A stretch of DNA of 64,000 nt from contig CAVTHT010000019.1 of assembly GCA_963734575.1 (NCBI GenBank), forward strand, positions 50,815 through 114,814. The letters are read 5' to 3'. Source of the stretch: CAIWHR01 sp963734575. GTDB taxonomy: Bacteria > Pseudomonadota > Gammaproteobacteria > Burkholderiales > Casimicrobiaceae. Each line of letters begins with the position of its first letter. Positions within the stretch are counted from its first letter, which is position 1. This document shows positions 54,957 to 64,000 of the stretch, piece by piece. Under the pieces are notes generated by a model that was not told the DNA's origin, did no database searches, and was given only the letters and a program-made list of their open reading frames with translations. The position numbers and the translations under genes are program-made.

Positions 54957-56184
54957 TCAGGAACCCTTCTTCACCAGCGGACACGTCGACTGCGCCAGCG
55001 GCTGGAACGCTTCCTCTCCCGGGATCGTCGCCAGCACCTTGTAGTAGTCCCACGGGTACTTCGACTCTTCGGGCTTCTTGACCTGCACGAGATACATGTC
55101 GTGCACCATGCGCCCGTCCGCGCGGATCTGACCGTTCTTCGCGAAGAAATCGTTCACCGGCGTCGACTTCATCTTCGCCATCACCGCCGCGGCATCGTCG
55201 GTGCCCGCCGCCTGCACCGCCTTGAGGTAATGCATGGTGGAGGAATAGTTCGCGGCCTGGATTCCGGTGGGCATCTTCTTCATGCGCTCGAAGAAGCGGC
55301 GCGCGAACTTGCGCGTCTCCTCGTCGCGGTCCCAGTAGAACGCCGCAGTCAGGATCAGGCCCTGGCCCGCCTTGAGGCCGAGGCTGTGGATGTCGGTGAT
55401 GAACACGGCGAGGCCGGCGAGATTCTGCTTGCCGCTGGTGCTGAGCGCCGAACTCCTGCGCCGCCTTGATCGAGTTGATCGTATCGGCGCCGCCGTTCGC
55501 GAGGCCGATGATCTTGGCGCCGGACTGCTGCGCCTGCAGGATGAAGCTGCTGAAGTCGCTGGTGCCGAGCGGATGCCGCGCGCTGCCGAGCACCTTGCCG
55601 CCCGAGGCGACGACGACCTCGCTCACGTCCTTCTCGCTCTGGTGGCCGAAAGCGTAGTCGGCCGTCAGGAAGTACCACGTGTTGCCACCCTGCTTCACGA
55701 TGGCCTTCGCGGTGCCGTTGGCCATGGCATAGGTGTCCCACGCCCATTGCACGCTGTTCGGCGTGCAGTCCTGGTTGGTGACGCGCGTGGTGCCGGCGCC
55801 GTTCACGATGGCGATGCGCGACTTGTCCTTGGCGAGCGAAACGACCGCGAGCGCCACCGCCGAGTTCGTGAGGTCGGTGATCATGTCCACGCCCTGGCGG
55901 TCCATCCATTCGCGCGCGAGGCTCGACGCGATGTCCGGCTTGTTCTGGTGGTCGCCCTGCACCACCTCGATCGGCTTGCCGAGCACCTTGCCGCCGAAGT
56001 CCTCGACCGCCATGCGCACCGCGGTCACCGAGCCTGCGCCGGAAAGATCCGACAGCGCGCCGCCCATGTCGGTGAGCACGCCGATCTTCACCACGTCACC
56101 GGACACGGTGCCTTGGGCAGTGGCGAGCAAGGAGACGGAACAGAACGCAGCGGCGAGCGCGAATTGCAGTGGCTTGCGAAACAT
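54957..56184 (-). CDS. Branched-chain amino acid-type ABC substrate-binding protein (LivK family), one frameshift
   Basis: Starts MFRKPLQFALAAAFCSVSLLATAQ (signal peptide) behind GGAGG. DVVKIGVLTDMGGALSDLSGAGSVTAVRMAVEDFGGKVLGKPIEVVQGDHQNKPD is the Leu/Ile/Val-binding start; TWYFLTADYAFG and FSSFILQAQQSGAKIIGLANGG follow. The frame changes near 55435, after EFG, and resumes with VFITDIHSLGLKAGQG. The C-terminus is KYPWDYYKVLATIPGEEAFQPLAQSTCPLVKKGS. In aromatic- or acyl-degrading bacteria such proteins often import the carboxylate substrate. No permease or ATPase is next to it. Confidence 0.85.
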
Positions 56185-56230
56185 CGGTTTCCTCCGGGGA
56201 CGGGTCATGGTCATGGGCAATGCGGATGCT

Positions 56231-57004
56231 TCATACGACGTTCCTGGTGAGGCCGCCGTCGACGCAGATGTTCTGGCCGGTCACGTAGCCCGCAAGGCGT
56301 GAGGCGAGGAACGCGCACATCGGGCCGAAGTCGGCGGCCGTGCCGAGGCGCTGCATCGGCACGCTTGCGGCCATCTCGCGCTTCACGGTGGCCTCGTCGA
56401 TGGCGTTGCGCTGCGCGCGATCGCGGATCACGCGCTGCAGCGCGCCGGTGTCCATCAGGCCGGGCAGCAGGCCATTCACGGTCACGCCGTGGACCGCGCA
56501 CTCGCGCGCGAGCGATCCCATCGCCCCGGTCAGGCCCACGCGCATGGAATTGCTGAGAGACATGTTGGGATACAGCTCCTTCACGACGAAGGAGGTGATG
56601 TTGATCACCCGACCGAACCCGCGTGCCTTCATGCCGGGCAGGAAGTGACGCACGATCTCGAGCACGCCCAGCACGTTGGTCTCGAACGCGTCGCGCCACT
56701 GCTGCGACGTCAGCTCCTCGAACTGTCCCGTCGGCGGCCCGCCGGCATTGGTGACGACGATCGACACCGGTGCATACGCGTCGCCAGCGCTGCAGATTGC
56801 CTCGCGATCGACGATCTTGCCGATATCGCCCTGGATGAACACGCCGCCCGGCACCCGTGCGCGCGCCGCTTCCCATCCGGCGCTGGAGCGACCGTTGACC
56901 AGCACGCGCACGCCGGCGCCGGCGAGCGCCTCGGCGCACGAGAGCCCAAGGCCCTGCGTGCCGCCCAGCACCAGCGCGGTCTCGCCTTCGATGCCGAGAT
57001 TCAT
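56231..57004 (-). CDS. SDR-family protein lacking the Tyr-Lys pair
   Basis: A 257-residue Rossmann protein with cofactor loop GGTQGLG (14-20), NAG in VTNAGGPPTG, and SFVVKELYPNMSLSNSMRVGLTG. From the catalytic-type Ser, the positions expected to be Tyr and Lys (YxxxK) are Ser and Arg. This matches a known beta-ketoacyl-reductase-like subgroup with the LSNxxR pattern. It ends YVTGQNICVDGGL. Probably a non-classical reductase or a binding protein for an acyl-CoA pathway. It is 24 bases after the crotonase gene. Confidence 0.82.
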   Translation of the reverse strand: MNLGIEGETALVLGGTQGLGLSCAEALAGAGVRVLVNGRSSAGWEAARARVPGGVFIQGDIGKIVDREAICSAGDAYAPVSIVVTNAGGPPTGQFEELTSQQWRDAFETNVLGVLEIVRHFLPGMKARGFGRVINITSFVVKELYPNMSLSNSMRVGLTGAMGSLARECAVHGVTVNGLLPGLMDTGALQRVIRDRAQRNAIDEATVKREMAASVPMQRLGTAADFGPMCAFLASRLAGYVTGQNICVDGGLTRNVV

Positions 57005-57028
57005 CGCGCGCTCCGTAGCACCGGCCGA

Positions 57029-57841
57029 CTAGAGACCGGCCGTGACATCGAACGACGGCGGCCGCTTCTCGCGCAGGCTGGCAACGCCCTCGCGCACGTC
57101 GGGCCCGCTGAAGCCGATGAATTCGAGCGCCAGCGACGTATCGAACGTCGGGCCCGCCATGCGCAGCCAGTTGTTGAGGCTGTACTTGGTCCAGCGGATG
57201 GCGCTTTGCGCGCCGTTCGCGAGCCGCCGCGCGATCTCGAACGCCTTGGGCACGAGCTCCGCCTCGTCGACGGTGAGGGACACGAGGCCGATGCGCTCCG
57301 CTTCCTCGCCCGACACGGCATCGCAGAGCATGAGGTAGTACTTGGCCTTGGCCATGCCGCAGAGCAACGGCCATACGATGGCGGCGTGATCGCCGGCGGC
57401 GACGCCCAGCCGCGTGTGACCGTCGATGATGCGCGCGTTCTTCGCCGCGATCGAGATGTCGGCGAGGAGACCGGCGACGAGACCCGCACCAACGGCGGGT
57501 CCGTGCATCGCCGAGACGATCGGCTTCGAGCAGTTGATGACGTTGTAGACGAGGTCGCGCGCCTCGCGCCACACGCGGGCACGCACGTCGAAGTGGTTCG
57601 CCATGTCCTCGACGAGGCCGAGATCGCCGCCCGCGGAGAAGCCCTTGCCCTCGCCGCGGATGATCGCCACGCGCGTCTCGGGATCGGCATCCACCGCGCG
57701 CCAGATCTCGGAGAGCTCGCGGTGCATCTCGTGATCCGCGGTCGAGAGCTTGCCGGGCGCCCCCATGACGATCTCGAGGATGCCGTCCGGGTGGCGATTG
57801 AGTGTCAGGCGGGTGAAGCCGGCGTACGGGTCGGTGATCAT
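57029..57841 (-). CDS. Crotonase-superfamily protein without the hydratase glutamates
   Basis: A 270-residue enoyl-CoA hydratase/isomerase-fold protein: LTLNRHPDGILEIVMGAPGKLSTADHEMHRELSEIW, the oxyanion loop IIRGEGKGFSAGGDLGLVED, and MHGPAVGAGLVAGLLADISIAAKNA. The two hydratase glutamates (rat E144/E164) are replaced: GLVAGLLAD where GCELAMHCD is expected, and GHTRLG where PEIRVG is expected. So it is unlikely to be a classic hydratase. It sits between the acyl-CoA ligase and SDR genes on one strand, forming a catabolic operon. Confidence 0.82.
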   Translation of the reverse strand: MITDPYAGFTRLTLNRHPDGILEIVMGAPGKLSTADHEMHRELSEIWRAVDADPETRVAIIRGEGKGFSAGGDLGLVEDMANHFDVRARVWREARDLVYNVINCSKPIVSAMHGPAVGAGLVAGLLADISIAAKNARIIDGHTRLGVAAGDHAAIVWPLLCGMAKAKYYLMLCDAVSGEEAERIGLVSLTVDEAELVPKAFEIARRLANGAQSAIRWTKYSLNNWLRMAGPTFDTSLALEFIGFSGPDVREGVASLREKRPPSFDVTAGL

Positions 57842-57968
57842 TGGGTAATCTCCCCCAGGCTAGTCGCTGCGCGGCCTGCGCCAACCCCCTGCCGATGAGG
57901 GGGCGAAGGGCCGGCGCTGCTCGGCCGCCGAAGGCGGGCCGTGTTCGCCCGTCGCGGCCGTGCGGCGC

Positions 57969-59511
57969 TCATATCTGTTTGGTCCGGTCTTTCCAGTACG
58001 GTTCCTTGAGCAGGTTCTTCTGGATCTTGCCGATCGGCGTCTTGGGGAAATCGGTGACGAACTGCACCACCCGCGGACGCTTGAACTCGGCGAGATGGCG
58101 GGTGCAGTGTGTGATCACGTCCTGCTCGGTGATTTTCGCGTCGGGCTTGAGCAGGATGTACGCGGCTGGCAGCTCGCCCCACTTGTCGTCCGGCACGCCG
58201 AACACGGCGCACTCCGACACCGCATCGAGGCCGTAGATGACGTCCTCGATCTCCTTCGGGTACACGTTCTCGCCGCCGGAGATCAGCATGTCCTTGGCGC
58301 GATCGACGAGGGTGATGAAGCCGTCCGCATCCATGATGCCGATGTCGCCCGTCAGCCCCCAGCCGTTGCCGAGCTTGAAGAACGCCGCGGTCTGCTCGGG
58401 TTCGTTGTAATACTCCATCATGAGATTGTCACCGCGGCTGCCGATCTCGCCGAGCACGCCGGGGCCGACCGGCTGGCCGCTTGCGGAGAAGAGGCCGACG
58501 TCGACGTTGAAGGCCTGCCGTCCGACGGCGCCCAGCTTCTGCGGGAGGTACCACGTCGCGCAGCGACGTGAGCACGCCCATCTCGGACTGACCGTAGATC
58601 TGCGTGAGGCGCAGGTCCGGCAGGCGCTTCTTGAGCTCGACCTGCACCCAGTCCGGCATCGGCGCGCCAGCGAACGACACCTTGCGCCAGGTCGCGAGCC
58701 TGGCCGCATCGAACTGCGGATGCGACACCAACTGGTTCGCCTGCGTGGGCACCATGAAGTTCGCGGTCACCTTGTCGCGTGCAACGGTGTCCATGAACTT
58801 CTCGGCCGACCATGGCGTGACGAAGGTGCACGTCGCGCCAACCAGCATCGCCGGCTGGAACATGATGTTGAGCGCGGCCACGTGGAAGAGCGGCGTGACG
58901 ATCGCCACGACGTCGCGCTCGTCGAGCGCTTCCTCGAACGCGACGGTATGTGCGGTGACTTCGCGGGCGCGGTGGTTGCACAGCACGCCCTTGGGCCGGC
59001 CGGTCGTGCCGCCGGTATAGGTCATGCAGAAGGGATCGCGCTCGTCCAGCCTGACATCGGGAATGGTGCGCGGGTGCTCGCGCAGGAAATCCGGGAACGC
59101 CACGGCTCCCGGAACATCGCTTGCGCCGATCGATACGAAGTGCCTGATCTTCGGACAGCGCGGCGCCACCGTCTTCACCTTCTCCGCGAACTGTGCGTCG
59201 AAGACGAGGATCTCGCTGTCGGACTTGTTGAGGACGTATTCGAGCTCGTCCGGGGCGTACAGGATCGAGATGTTGACGAGGACGAGACCCGACCGCGCCG
59301 CGCCGAAGAACACGACGCCGTACTCGGGCAGGTTGCGCGACACGATTGCGACCTTCGCGCCCTTCGCGCGGCCGGTGCCGAGGAGGGCGTGTGCGAACTG
59401 GTTCGCCGCGGCGTCGAGCTCGGCATAGCTCAGCCGGACGTCGTCGCGGATGATGGCCGTCTTGTGCGGAAAGCGCTGCGCCGACCGCCGCAGCATGTCT
59501 CCAGTCAGCAT
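57969..59511 (-). CDS. AMP-forming acyl-CoA ligase, one frameshift
   Basis: About 513 residues. P-loop FCMTYTGGTTGRPKGVLCNH, adenylation motifs PLFHVAALNIMFQP and TQIYGQSEMGVLTSL, then after a frame change near 58555, GNGWGLTGDIGIMDADGFITLVDRAKDMLISGGENVYPKEIE and the catalytic Lys segment DFPKTPIGKIQKNLLKEPYW. Activates a carboxylic acid to its CoA thioester through an acyl-AMP. The start is ATG 59511 behind AGGAG. First gene of a minus-strand unit leading to the crotonase, SDR and binding-protein genes. Confidence 0.88.
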
Positions 59512-59730
59512 TCCCACTCCTGCATGCACTTCGCGAGGGGGCGATCGTACACCGCGTCCGGTGCGCGACGCCGCTGCGCATAAAATGGCGGGCTTGGCAG
59601 ACGCGTGCCGTGGATGCCCTGTACGCGCGTGCTTAGGGCGCGCCATCGCGGCAATCCGCCGCGATCCACGATCGCTGCGTCACGTCCGGTGCAGCAGCCC
59701 GTGCGCCCCTGTGCTTCGAGGAGAACCGTA

Positions 59731-60501
59731 ATGGAGGAAGTGACCATCGACCGCCCCGCCGACGGCGTGGCGCGCGTGACGATCAACCGGCCCGAGGCGC
59801 GCAACGCGCTGTCGATGACCGTGCGCGAGCGTCTCGCGACGGTGTTCAACGAGCTGTCGGTCGATGCCGCCACCCGCTGCATCGTGCTCACCGGTGGCGA
59901 CCAGGTTTTCGCGGCGGGCGCCGATATTCGCGACATGGCCGAGCGGCGGCCGATGGAGCTGCTGCTGCGCCGCACCGACGTCTATTGGCGCGCCATAGCG
60001 TCGTGCTCGAAGCCGATCATCGCGGCCGTCAACGGCTACGCGTGGGGCGGCGGCTGTGAGCTTGCAATGCACTGCGACATCATCATCGCCGGCGAGAGCG
60101 CGTCGTTCGCCCAGCCGGAGATCCGTGTCGGCATCATGCCGGGTGCGGGCGGCACCCAGCGCCTCACCCGCGCCATCGGCAAGTTCCAGACGATGAAGAT
60201 GCTCCTGACCGGCAAGCCGGTGTCCGCACGCGAGGCGCTCGCCATGGGACTCGCGAGCGAGGTCGTGGCCGACGATGCGGTGCAGTCCACCGCGGTCGCG
60301 ATGGCGAGCACCATTGCGGCGATGCCGCCGCTGGCCGTCATGCAGATCAAGGAGGTCGTTCTCGCGGGACAGGACGCTTCGCTCGACACGGCGCTCATGC
60401 TGGAGCGCAAGGCCTTCCACCTGCTGTTCGACACCGAGGACCAGAAGGAAGGCATGCATGCGTTCCTCGACAAGCGCAAGCCGCAATACAAGGGGAAGTG
60501 A
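59731..60501 (+). CDS. Enoyl-CoA hydratase
   Basis: A 256-residue crotonase with both catalytic glutamates: E110 in WGGGCELAMHCD and E130 in AQPEIRVGIMPGAGGTQRL, 20 residues apart as in the rat enzyme. The oxyanion loop is GGDQVFAAGADIRDMAE. Hydrates trans-2-enoyl-CoA, as in PaaF or FadB. GAGGAGAA precedes the ATG at 59731. Its TGA overlaps the next ATG (TGATG), so it is coupled to the 3-hydroxyacyl-CoA dehydrogenase, which does the following step. Confidence 0.9.
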   Translation: MEEVTIDRPADGVARVTINRPEARNALSMTVRERLATVFNELSVDAATRCIVLTGGDQVFAAGADIRDMAERRPMELLLRRTDVYWRAIASCSKPIIAAVNGYAWGGGCELAMHCDIIIAGESASFAQPEIRVGIMPGAGGTQRLTRAIGKFQTMKMLLTGKPVSAREALAMGLASEVVADDAVQSTAVAMASTIAAMPPLAVMQIKEVVLAGQDASLDTALMLERKAFHLLFDTEDQKEGMHAFLDKRKPQYKGK

Positions 60502-62032
60502 TGACGCTGCCGGAAAACTGCACGCTCGGAATCGTCGGCACCGGGCTCATGGGGCGCGGCATCGCCCAGATCGCCGCGCAGGCCGGCATCGACACGCTGC
60601 TCTACGATGCAGTGCCCGACGCGGCGACGAAGGCGCACGACGGGATCGCGGGCACGCTGCGCGGCCTTGCCGCCAAGGGCAAGCTCAGCGAGGAAGCGGT
60701 CGCCGCCGCCGCGGCCGTCTGCATCCGGTGGCGGCGCTCGAAGGACCTTGCCCGCTGCGACATCGTGGTCATCGAGGCGATCGTCGAAAGCCTGCCGCGA
60801 AGCAGGAGCTCTTCAAGGCGCTCGAAGCGATCGTGAGCGGCGCGATTGCCTGCTCGCCACCAACACCTCGTCGCTGTCGGTCACCGCGATCGCGCCGCCT
60901 GCCGGCAGCCCGGCCGCGTCGCCGGCTTCCACTTCTTCAGCCCGGTGCCGCTGCATGAAGATCGTGGAGGTCATCGACGGCGTGCGCACCGAGCCGTGGG
61001 TGGGCGAAGCGCTGATCGCGCTGGCACGTCGCGTCGGACATGCGCCGGTGCGTGCCGCCGATACGCCGGGATTCATCGTCAATCACGCCGGCCGCGGCTA
61101 CGGCACGGAGGCGCTGCGCATCGTTGCCGAGGGCGTGCGCCACGTTCGACGACGATCGACCGCATCCTCAAGGACGGCGCCGGCTTTCGCATGGGGCCGT
61201 TCGAGCTGATGGATCTCACCGGACTCGACGTCTCGCAGCCGGTGATGGAATCGATCTATCACCAGTTCTACGAGGAGCCGCGCTTCCGGCCATCGCCGCT
61301 GCTGGTGCAGCGCAAGGTCGGCGGGCTTGCTCGGTCGCAAGACGGGCCAGGGCTTCTATGCGTACGTCGACGGCGCGATGCAGCCCGTCAGCCGCCGCCC
61401 GCGCCCGACGCGCGCCCGGCGTCGGTGTGGATAGTCGCGTGCAGATGCGCAGGCGCATGCGGCGCTCGGTGCACTGGTGGCGACGCTCGGCGCGGAGCAT
61501 CGACAGCGGCGATCGCCCGGGCAGCCGACGCGCTGTGCATCGTGGCGCCCCTCGGCAGCGGATGCCACGACCGCGGCGCTCGCCGAGAGGCTCGACGCCA
61601 TCGCGCACCGTCGCGATCGACACCTGCTTCGGACTTGGCGTCGCATCGCACGCTGATGACGACACCGGTCGACCACACCGGCGATGCGCGAGGCGGCGCA
61701 CGGGCTGTTCGGCTGCCGACGGGGTCGCCGGTGTCGGTGATTCGCGACAGCGCCGGTTTCGTGGCGCAGCGCGTCGTCGCGCACATCGTCAACATCGCCT
61801 GCGACATCGCGCAGCAGCGCATCGCCACGCCGCAGGACATCGAACGCGCCGTCACGCTCGGGCTCGGCTATCGCAGGGTCCCGCTCGCCGATGGGCGATG
61901 CCTGGGTGCCGGCAACGACGCTGGCCATCCTCGAACGCGATGCACGAGTGCTACTGCGACCCGCGCTACCGCCCCAGCCCCTGGCTCACGCGCCGTGCGC
62001 GGCTGGGGGTGTCATTGCTCACCGCAGACTGA
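60501..62032 (+). CDS. 3-hydroxyacyl-CoA dehydrogenase (PaaH-like), heavily frameshifted
   Basis: Starts MTLPENCTLGIVGTGLMGRGIAQIAAQAGIDTLLYD (NAD-binding loop GxGxMG). Then, in changing frames, come CDIVVIEAIVESL, LLATNTSSLSVTAI, RVAGFHFFSPVPL, MKIVEVIDG, ADTPGFIVNHAGRGYGTEAL and FRMGPFELMDLTGLDV. GRKTGQGFYAYVDG and a second C-terminal domain (RDSAGFVAQRVVAHIVNIACDIAQQRIATPQDIERAVTLGLGY) follow. It ends at 62032. Roughly ten frame changes occur in 1.5 kb with all blocks present, so sequence errors are likely. At about 510 residues it matches the long PaaH form. Oxidises 3-hydroxyacyl-CoA with NAD. Confidence 0.82.
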
Positions 62033-62086
62033 GGCGGCGAACCCCGCCACGAGCGGCCGCGGTCGCCGCTCCTGCCCGTTTGATGC

Positions 62087-63525
62087 CTACTGCGCGCCTG
62101 CGGGCAATGTCGTCGCCGGCGTGCTCGTGCTCGTACCGGTCGCTGCGGACTGCGCAGCCGTGATCGCGGTCGCCCTGGCATAGAAACGGCTCCAGCGTTG
62201 TGGCCGCATGATGACTCCGGTGTCGAGCATGCGATCGATCTCTTCGGAGGAGTAGCCGTACAGCAGCAGCGACATGCACGTGCGCTTGAGATGCTGGTCG
62301 AGGATGCGGGCATCCCATGCATCGTGCGAGCCATCCGCTGTCGCCTCCGAGTTGCGGATCGCATTCTCGAGCGATTGCCCGAGTACGGTCTGGAATGTCG
62401 CGGCGCCGAAGAAGCGGCGGAAGTTGCGGACGAGCCGCCGCTTGTGGGCGTCGTCGTGGTTCGCGCGGATCGTCACGGAGAAGTCCATCCAGACCTTGCC
62501 TTCGCCGGCGGGCTCCAGTTTGCGGCCCGCAGCGAGCTCGCGCAGATGGTGGATCTGCCACTCCTCGACGAGGCTCGCAGCGGCCCGCGTGGCCGCATAG
62601 TGGCCGGAACGGTGCGCCTGCAACGCAATGAGCGCGCCCGACACCACGACGAACAGGACCGTCCCGCCGAGCAGCGACGCCATGGAAAGCTGGACGAGAA
62701 GCGCTGCGGCAGCGCCCACGCCCGCGAGGAGCGAGAGCAGGTAGATCGTGAGCTGCGTCTGCACGTTCGAAGAGACGCCATATTGCTCGAGCAGCTCGCC
62801 CACGCGGCCCCAGCTGAAGTAGTACCACGCCTTGCCGAGCCAGCGGCCGACGACGGGAAATGGCTCGGGCTCGCGCTGGCCCATCGAGCTCGGAGACATA
62901 CACCCATGGATTGCCGACATGGCGGAAGCCGAGGAAGGCCGGCGGCACCTTCGGGACGAGATCCTGTTCCCGGCACACGCGGATCAGCCGGTTGCCGAGG
63001 ACCTTCTCCACCTTCGCAACGGACCACGCGGTGTACAGACGCGGTGCGCCGACCGTGATGCAACGCTCGACGTTGACACCCTCGCAAAGGAGATCGTACG
63101 CGCAGGCGAGGGCGAGCGCGCCGCCGAGCGAGTGGCCGCCGATGATGACACGATCGATGCGCGGCGCCTGCTCGCGCAGCCACGGCAGGAAGCGTCGCCG
63201 CGCGAGCATCCACGCGGCAATGAATCCGCCGTGCGCCAGCGGGTGGCCCAGGGGAAAGGGGCATGCACGCGCAGTTGACGAGCCAGTCCAGGATCTGGTC
63301 CGTGCCGCGGAAGACGACGTACGCCGTGCGCGTCGCGTCATCGACGCCGGCATAGAGCGTCGTGCTCCAGCCGTTGTACGCGAACTCTTCCCGGGATACG
63401 TATGGATTCCAGAAGTACGCGATCGCGCAGTCGCGCGCGATGGCCTCGGTCAGTACGTTGTCGCGATCGAAATCCGGATGGTCGTGCCGGATGCGGTCGA
63501 GCACTACGGGATCGAGCTTGACCAT
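62087..63525 (-). CDS. Class 3 (fungal-type) lipase with C-terminal membrane helices, frameshifted
   Basis: About 480 residues reconstructed. N-terminal AYFWNPYVSREEFAYNGWSTTLYAG and AYVVFRGTDQILDWLVNC (the oxyanion FRGT), then after a frame change near 63270 RVIIGGHSLGGALALACAYDLL with the Ser nucleophile, ITVGAPRLYT and RVCREQDLVPKVPPAFLGFRHVG. After another change near 62885 comes a C-terminal part with two hydrophobic helices (LTIYLLSLLAGVGAAAALLV, GGTVLFVVVSGALIAL) and a soluble tail. It probably hydrolyses lipids or esters at a membrane. Converges with the dehydrogenase gene. Confidence 0.8.
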
Positions 63526-63622
63526 ATGTGCCCTCCTGCACTGGCAACAGGCGCATCTTCGCCGGAACCCTACTCCTTGCTTCGGAGCGCCGGGCCTTCG
63601 CTACGCACTCGAGCACTGCGGC

Positions 63623-64000
63623 TCACCGCAGCAGCTTGAACGCGTGGGACCAGCTGGTTGCGCAGGAACCCGGGGATGCACCACAGCATGCACAGCGGCT
63701 CGATCGCCCGCGCCGCCTCGACCCCGCCCATGTCCTCGATCTCCCAGCCGAACTGGTCGAGGATGCGCGCGACCGTCGCCTTCGCCGCCGCGTCGTTGCC
63801 GCAGATGAACATCGTCGGTCGCTCGCCGCCGAAGTCGGGATCGACCATGAAGGCGTTGCCGACCGAATTGAAGGCCTTGACGAACCGCGCCGCCGGGAAC
63901 TCGCGCTGAAGCCGCTCCATCAGCGAGTCGTCAGGTCCGGTGAAGAACTTGCAGCACGCCGTTCTCGGGCGGCGCGTCGGCGATGGGGTTCGTCGCGTCC
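63623..64000 (-). CDS. NADP-dependent F420 reductase-like NAD(P)-binding protein, partial
   Basis: Runs off the right edge. Reconstructed reading: DATNPIADAPPENGVLQFFTGPDDSLMERLQREFPAARFVKAFNSVGNAFMVDPDFGGERPTMFICGNDAAAKATVARILDQFGWEIEDMGGVEAARAIEPLCMLWCIPGFLRNQ and an end WSHAFKLLR before TGA at 63623. This is the C-terminal half of the F420-dependent NADP reductase-like family, found in many bacteria without F420. Frame changes near 63952 and 63652. Confidence 0.75.

Overview
The window is GC-rich DNA from a proteobacterium, most likely a betaproteobacterium of the Burkholderiales type. The inference rests on gene content: a Bug-type tricarboxylate-family binding protein, a GcvA-like LysR regulator, a C-terminal PutA fragment, RecBCD together with Ku, an octaheme cytochrome and a large set of acyl-CoA catabolic genes. 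No rRNA, tRNA, CRISPR array or transposase gene was recognised.

Layout. 1-3.6 kb: C-terminal part of PutA, an ornithine cyclodeaminase-family gene and a small acetyltransferase. 3.7-9.2 kb: persulfide dioxygenase-rhodanese fusion, a DUF2892 membrane protein, a YgiD-type dioxygenase, a GST/LysR divergent pair, a lipoprotein hydrolase. 9.4-14.9 kb: a Bug binding protein translationally coupled to a two-subunit molybdenum hydroxylase of the IorAB/NicAB kind, a ModA-like protein and two YeeE/YedE sulfur-transport halves. 15-32 kb: housekeeping and stress genes (Tat-type aldo/keto reductase, UspA, MBL hydrolase, prfC, creA-like, a HicA-like protein, dinB, LysR, RraA-like, EamA, Hsp20, M13 peptidase, GNAT, VOC, cupin). 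32.7-47.6 kb: DNA repair and defence-like block, with recC-recB-recD, a vapBC toxin-antitoxin pair, and a same-strand run ku - HTH/TPR - vWA - DUF4258-like - WYL regulator. 47.8-53 kb: two-component system, Met-rich LTXXQ protein, AhpD-like protein, second DUF2892 protein, octaheme tetrathionate reductase-like cytochrome. 53.2-62 kb: acyl-CoA catabolism (AidB-type dehydrogenase, LivK-type binding protein, SDR, two crotonase-fold proteins, acyl-CoA ligase, 3-hydroxyacyl-CoA dehydrogenase). 62-64 kb: class 3 lipase and the end of an F420-reductase-like NAD(P)-binding gene.

Two features stand out. First, a REP-like palindrome family (GTRG head plus GTCAGGCTTCAGCCTGAC or variants) occurs about 20 times, mostly in intergenic clusters. 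It also sits in frame inside recD and supplies the stop codons of at least two genes. A second, longer repeat is shared by the 5' ends of recD and the aldo/keto reductase gene. Together these repeats account for an N-terminal extension of roughly 90 residues on RecD. Second, vapBC is bracketed by the 3' end of recD and a diverged second copy of that 3' end, as expected if the cassette inserted by recombination at recD.

Themes that link genes: sulfur chemistry (persulfide dioxygenase-rhodanese, YeeE/YedE pair, two DUF2892 proteins, octaheme cytochrome), with matching TGTGAC-N4-GTCACA palindromes near the AhpD and cytochrome genes; a probable metal- or envelope-stress circuit in which both sensor kinase and target protein carry Met-rich loops; and fatty or aromatic acyl-CoA degradation.

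Many genes carry frameshifts although every piece of the protein is present in another frame. These concentrate at the two ends of the window (PutA, 3-hydroxyacyl-CoA dehydrogenase) and look like uncorrected sequencing indels more than decay. Coordinates of such genes cover the whole reconstructed gene.
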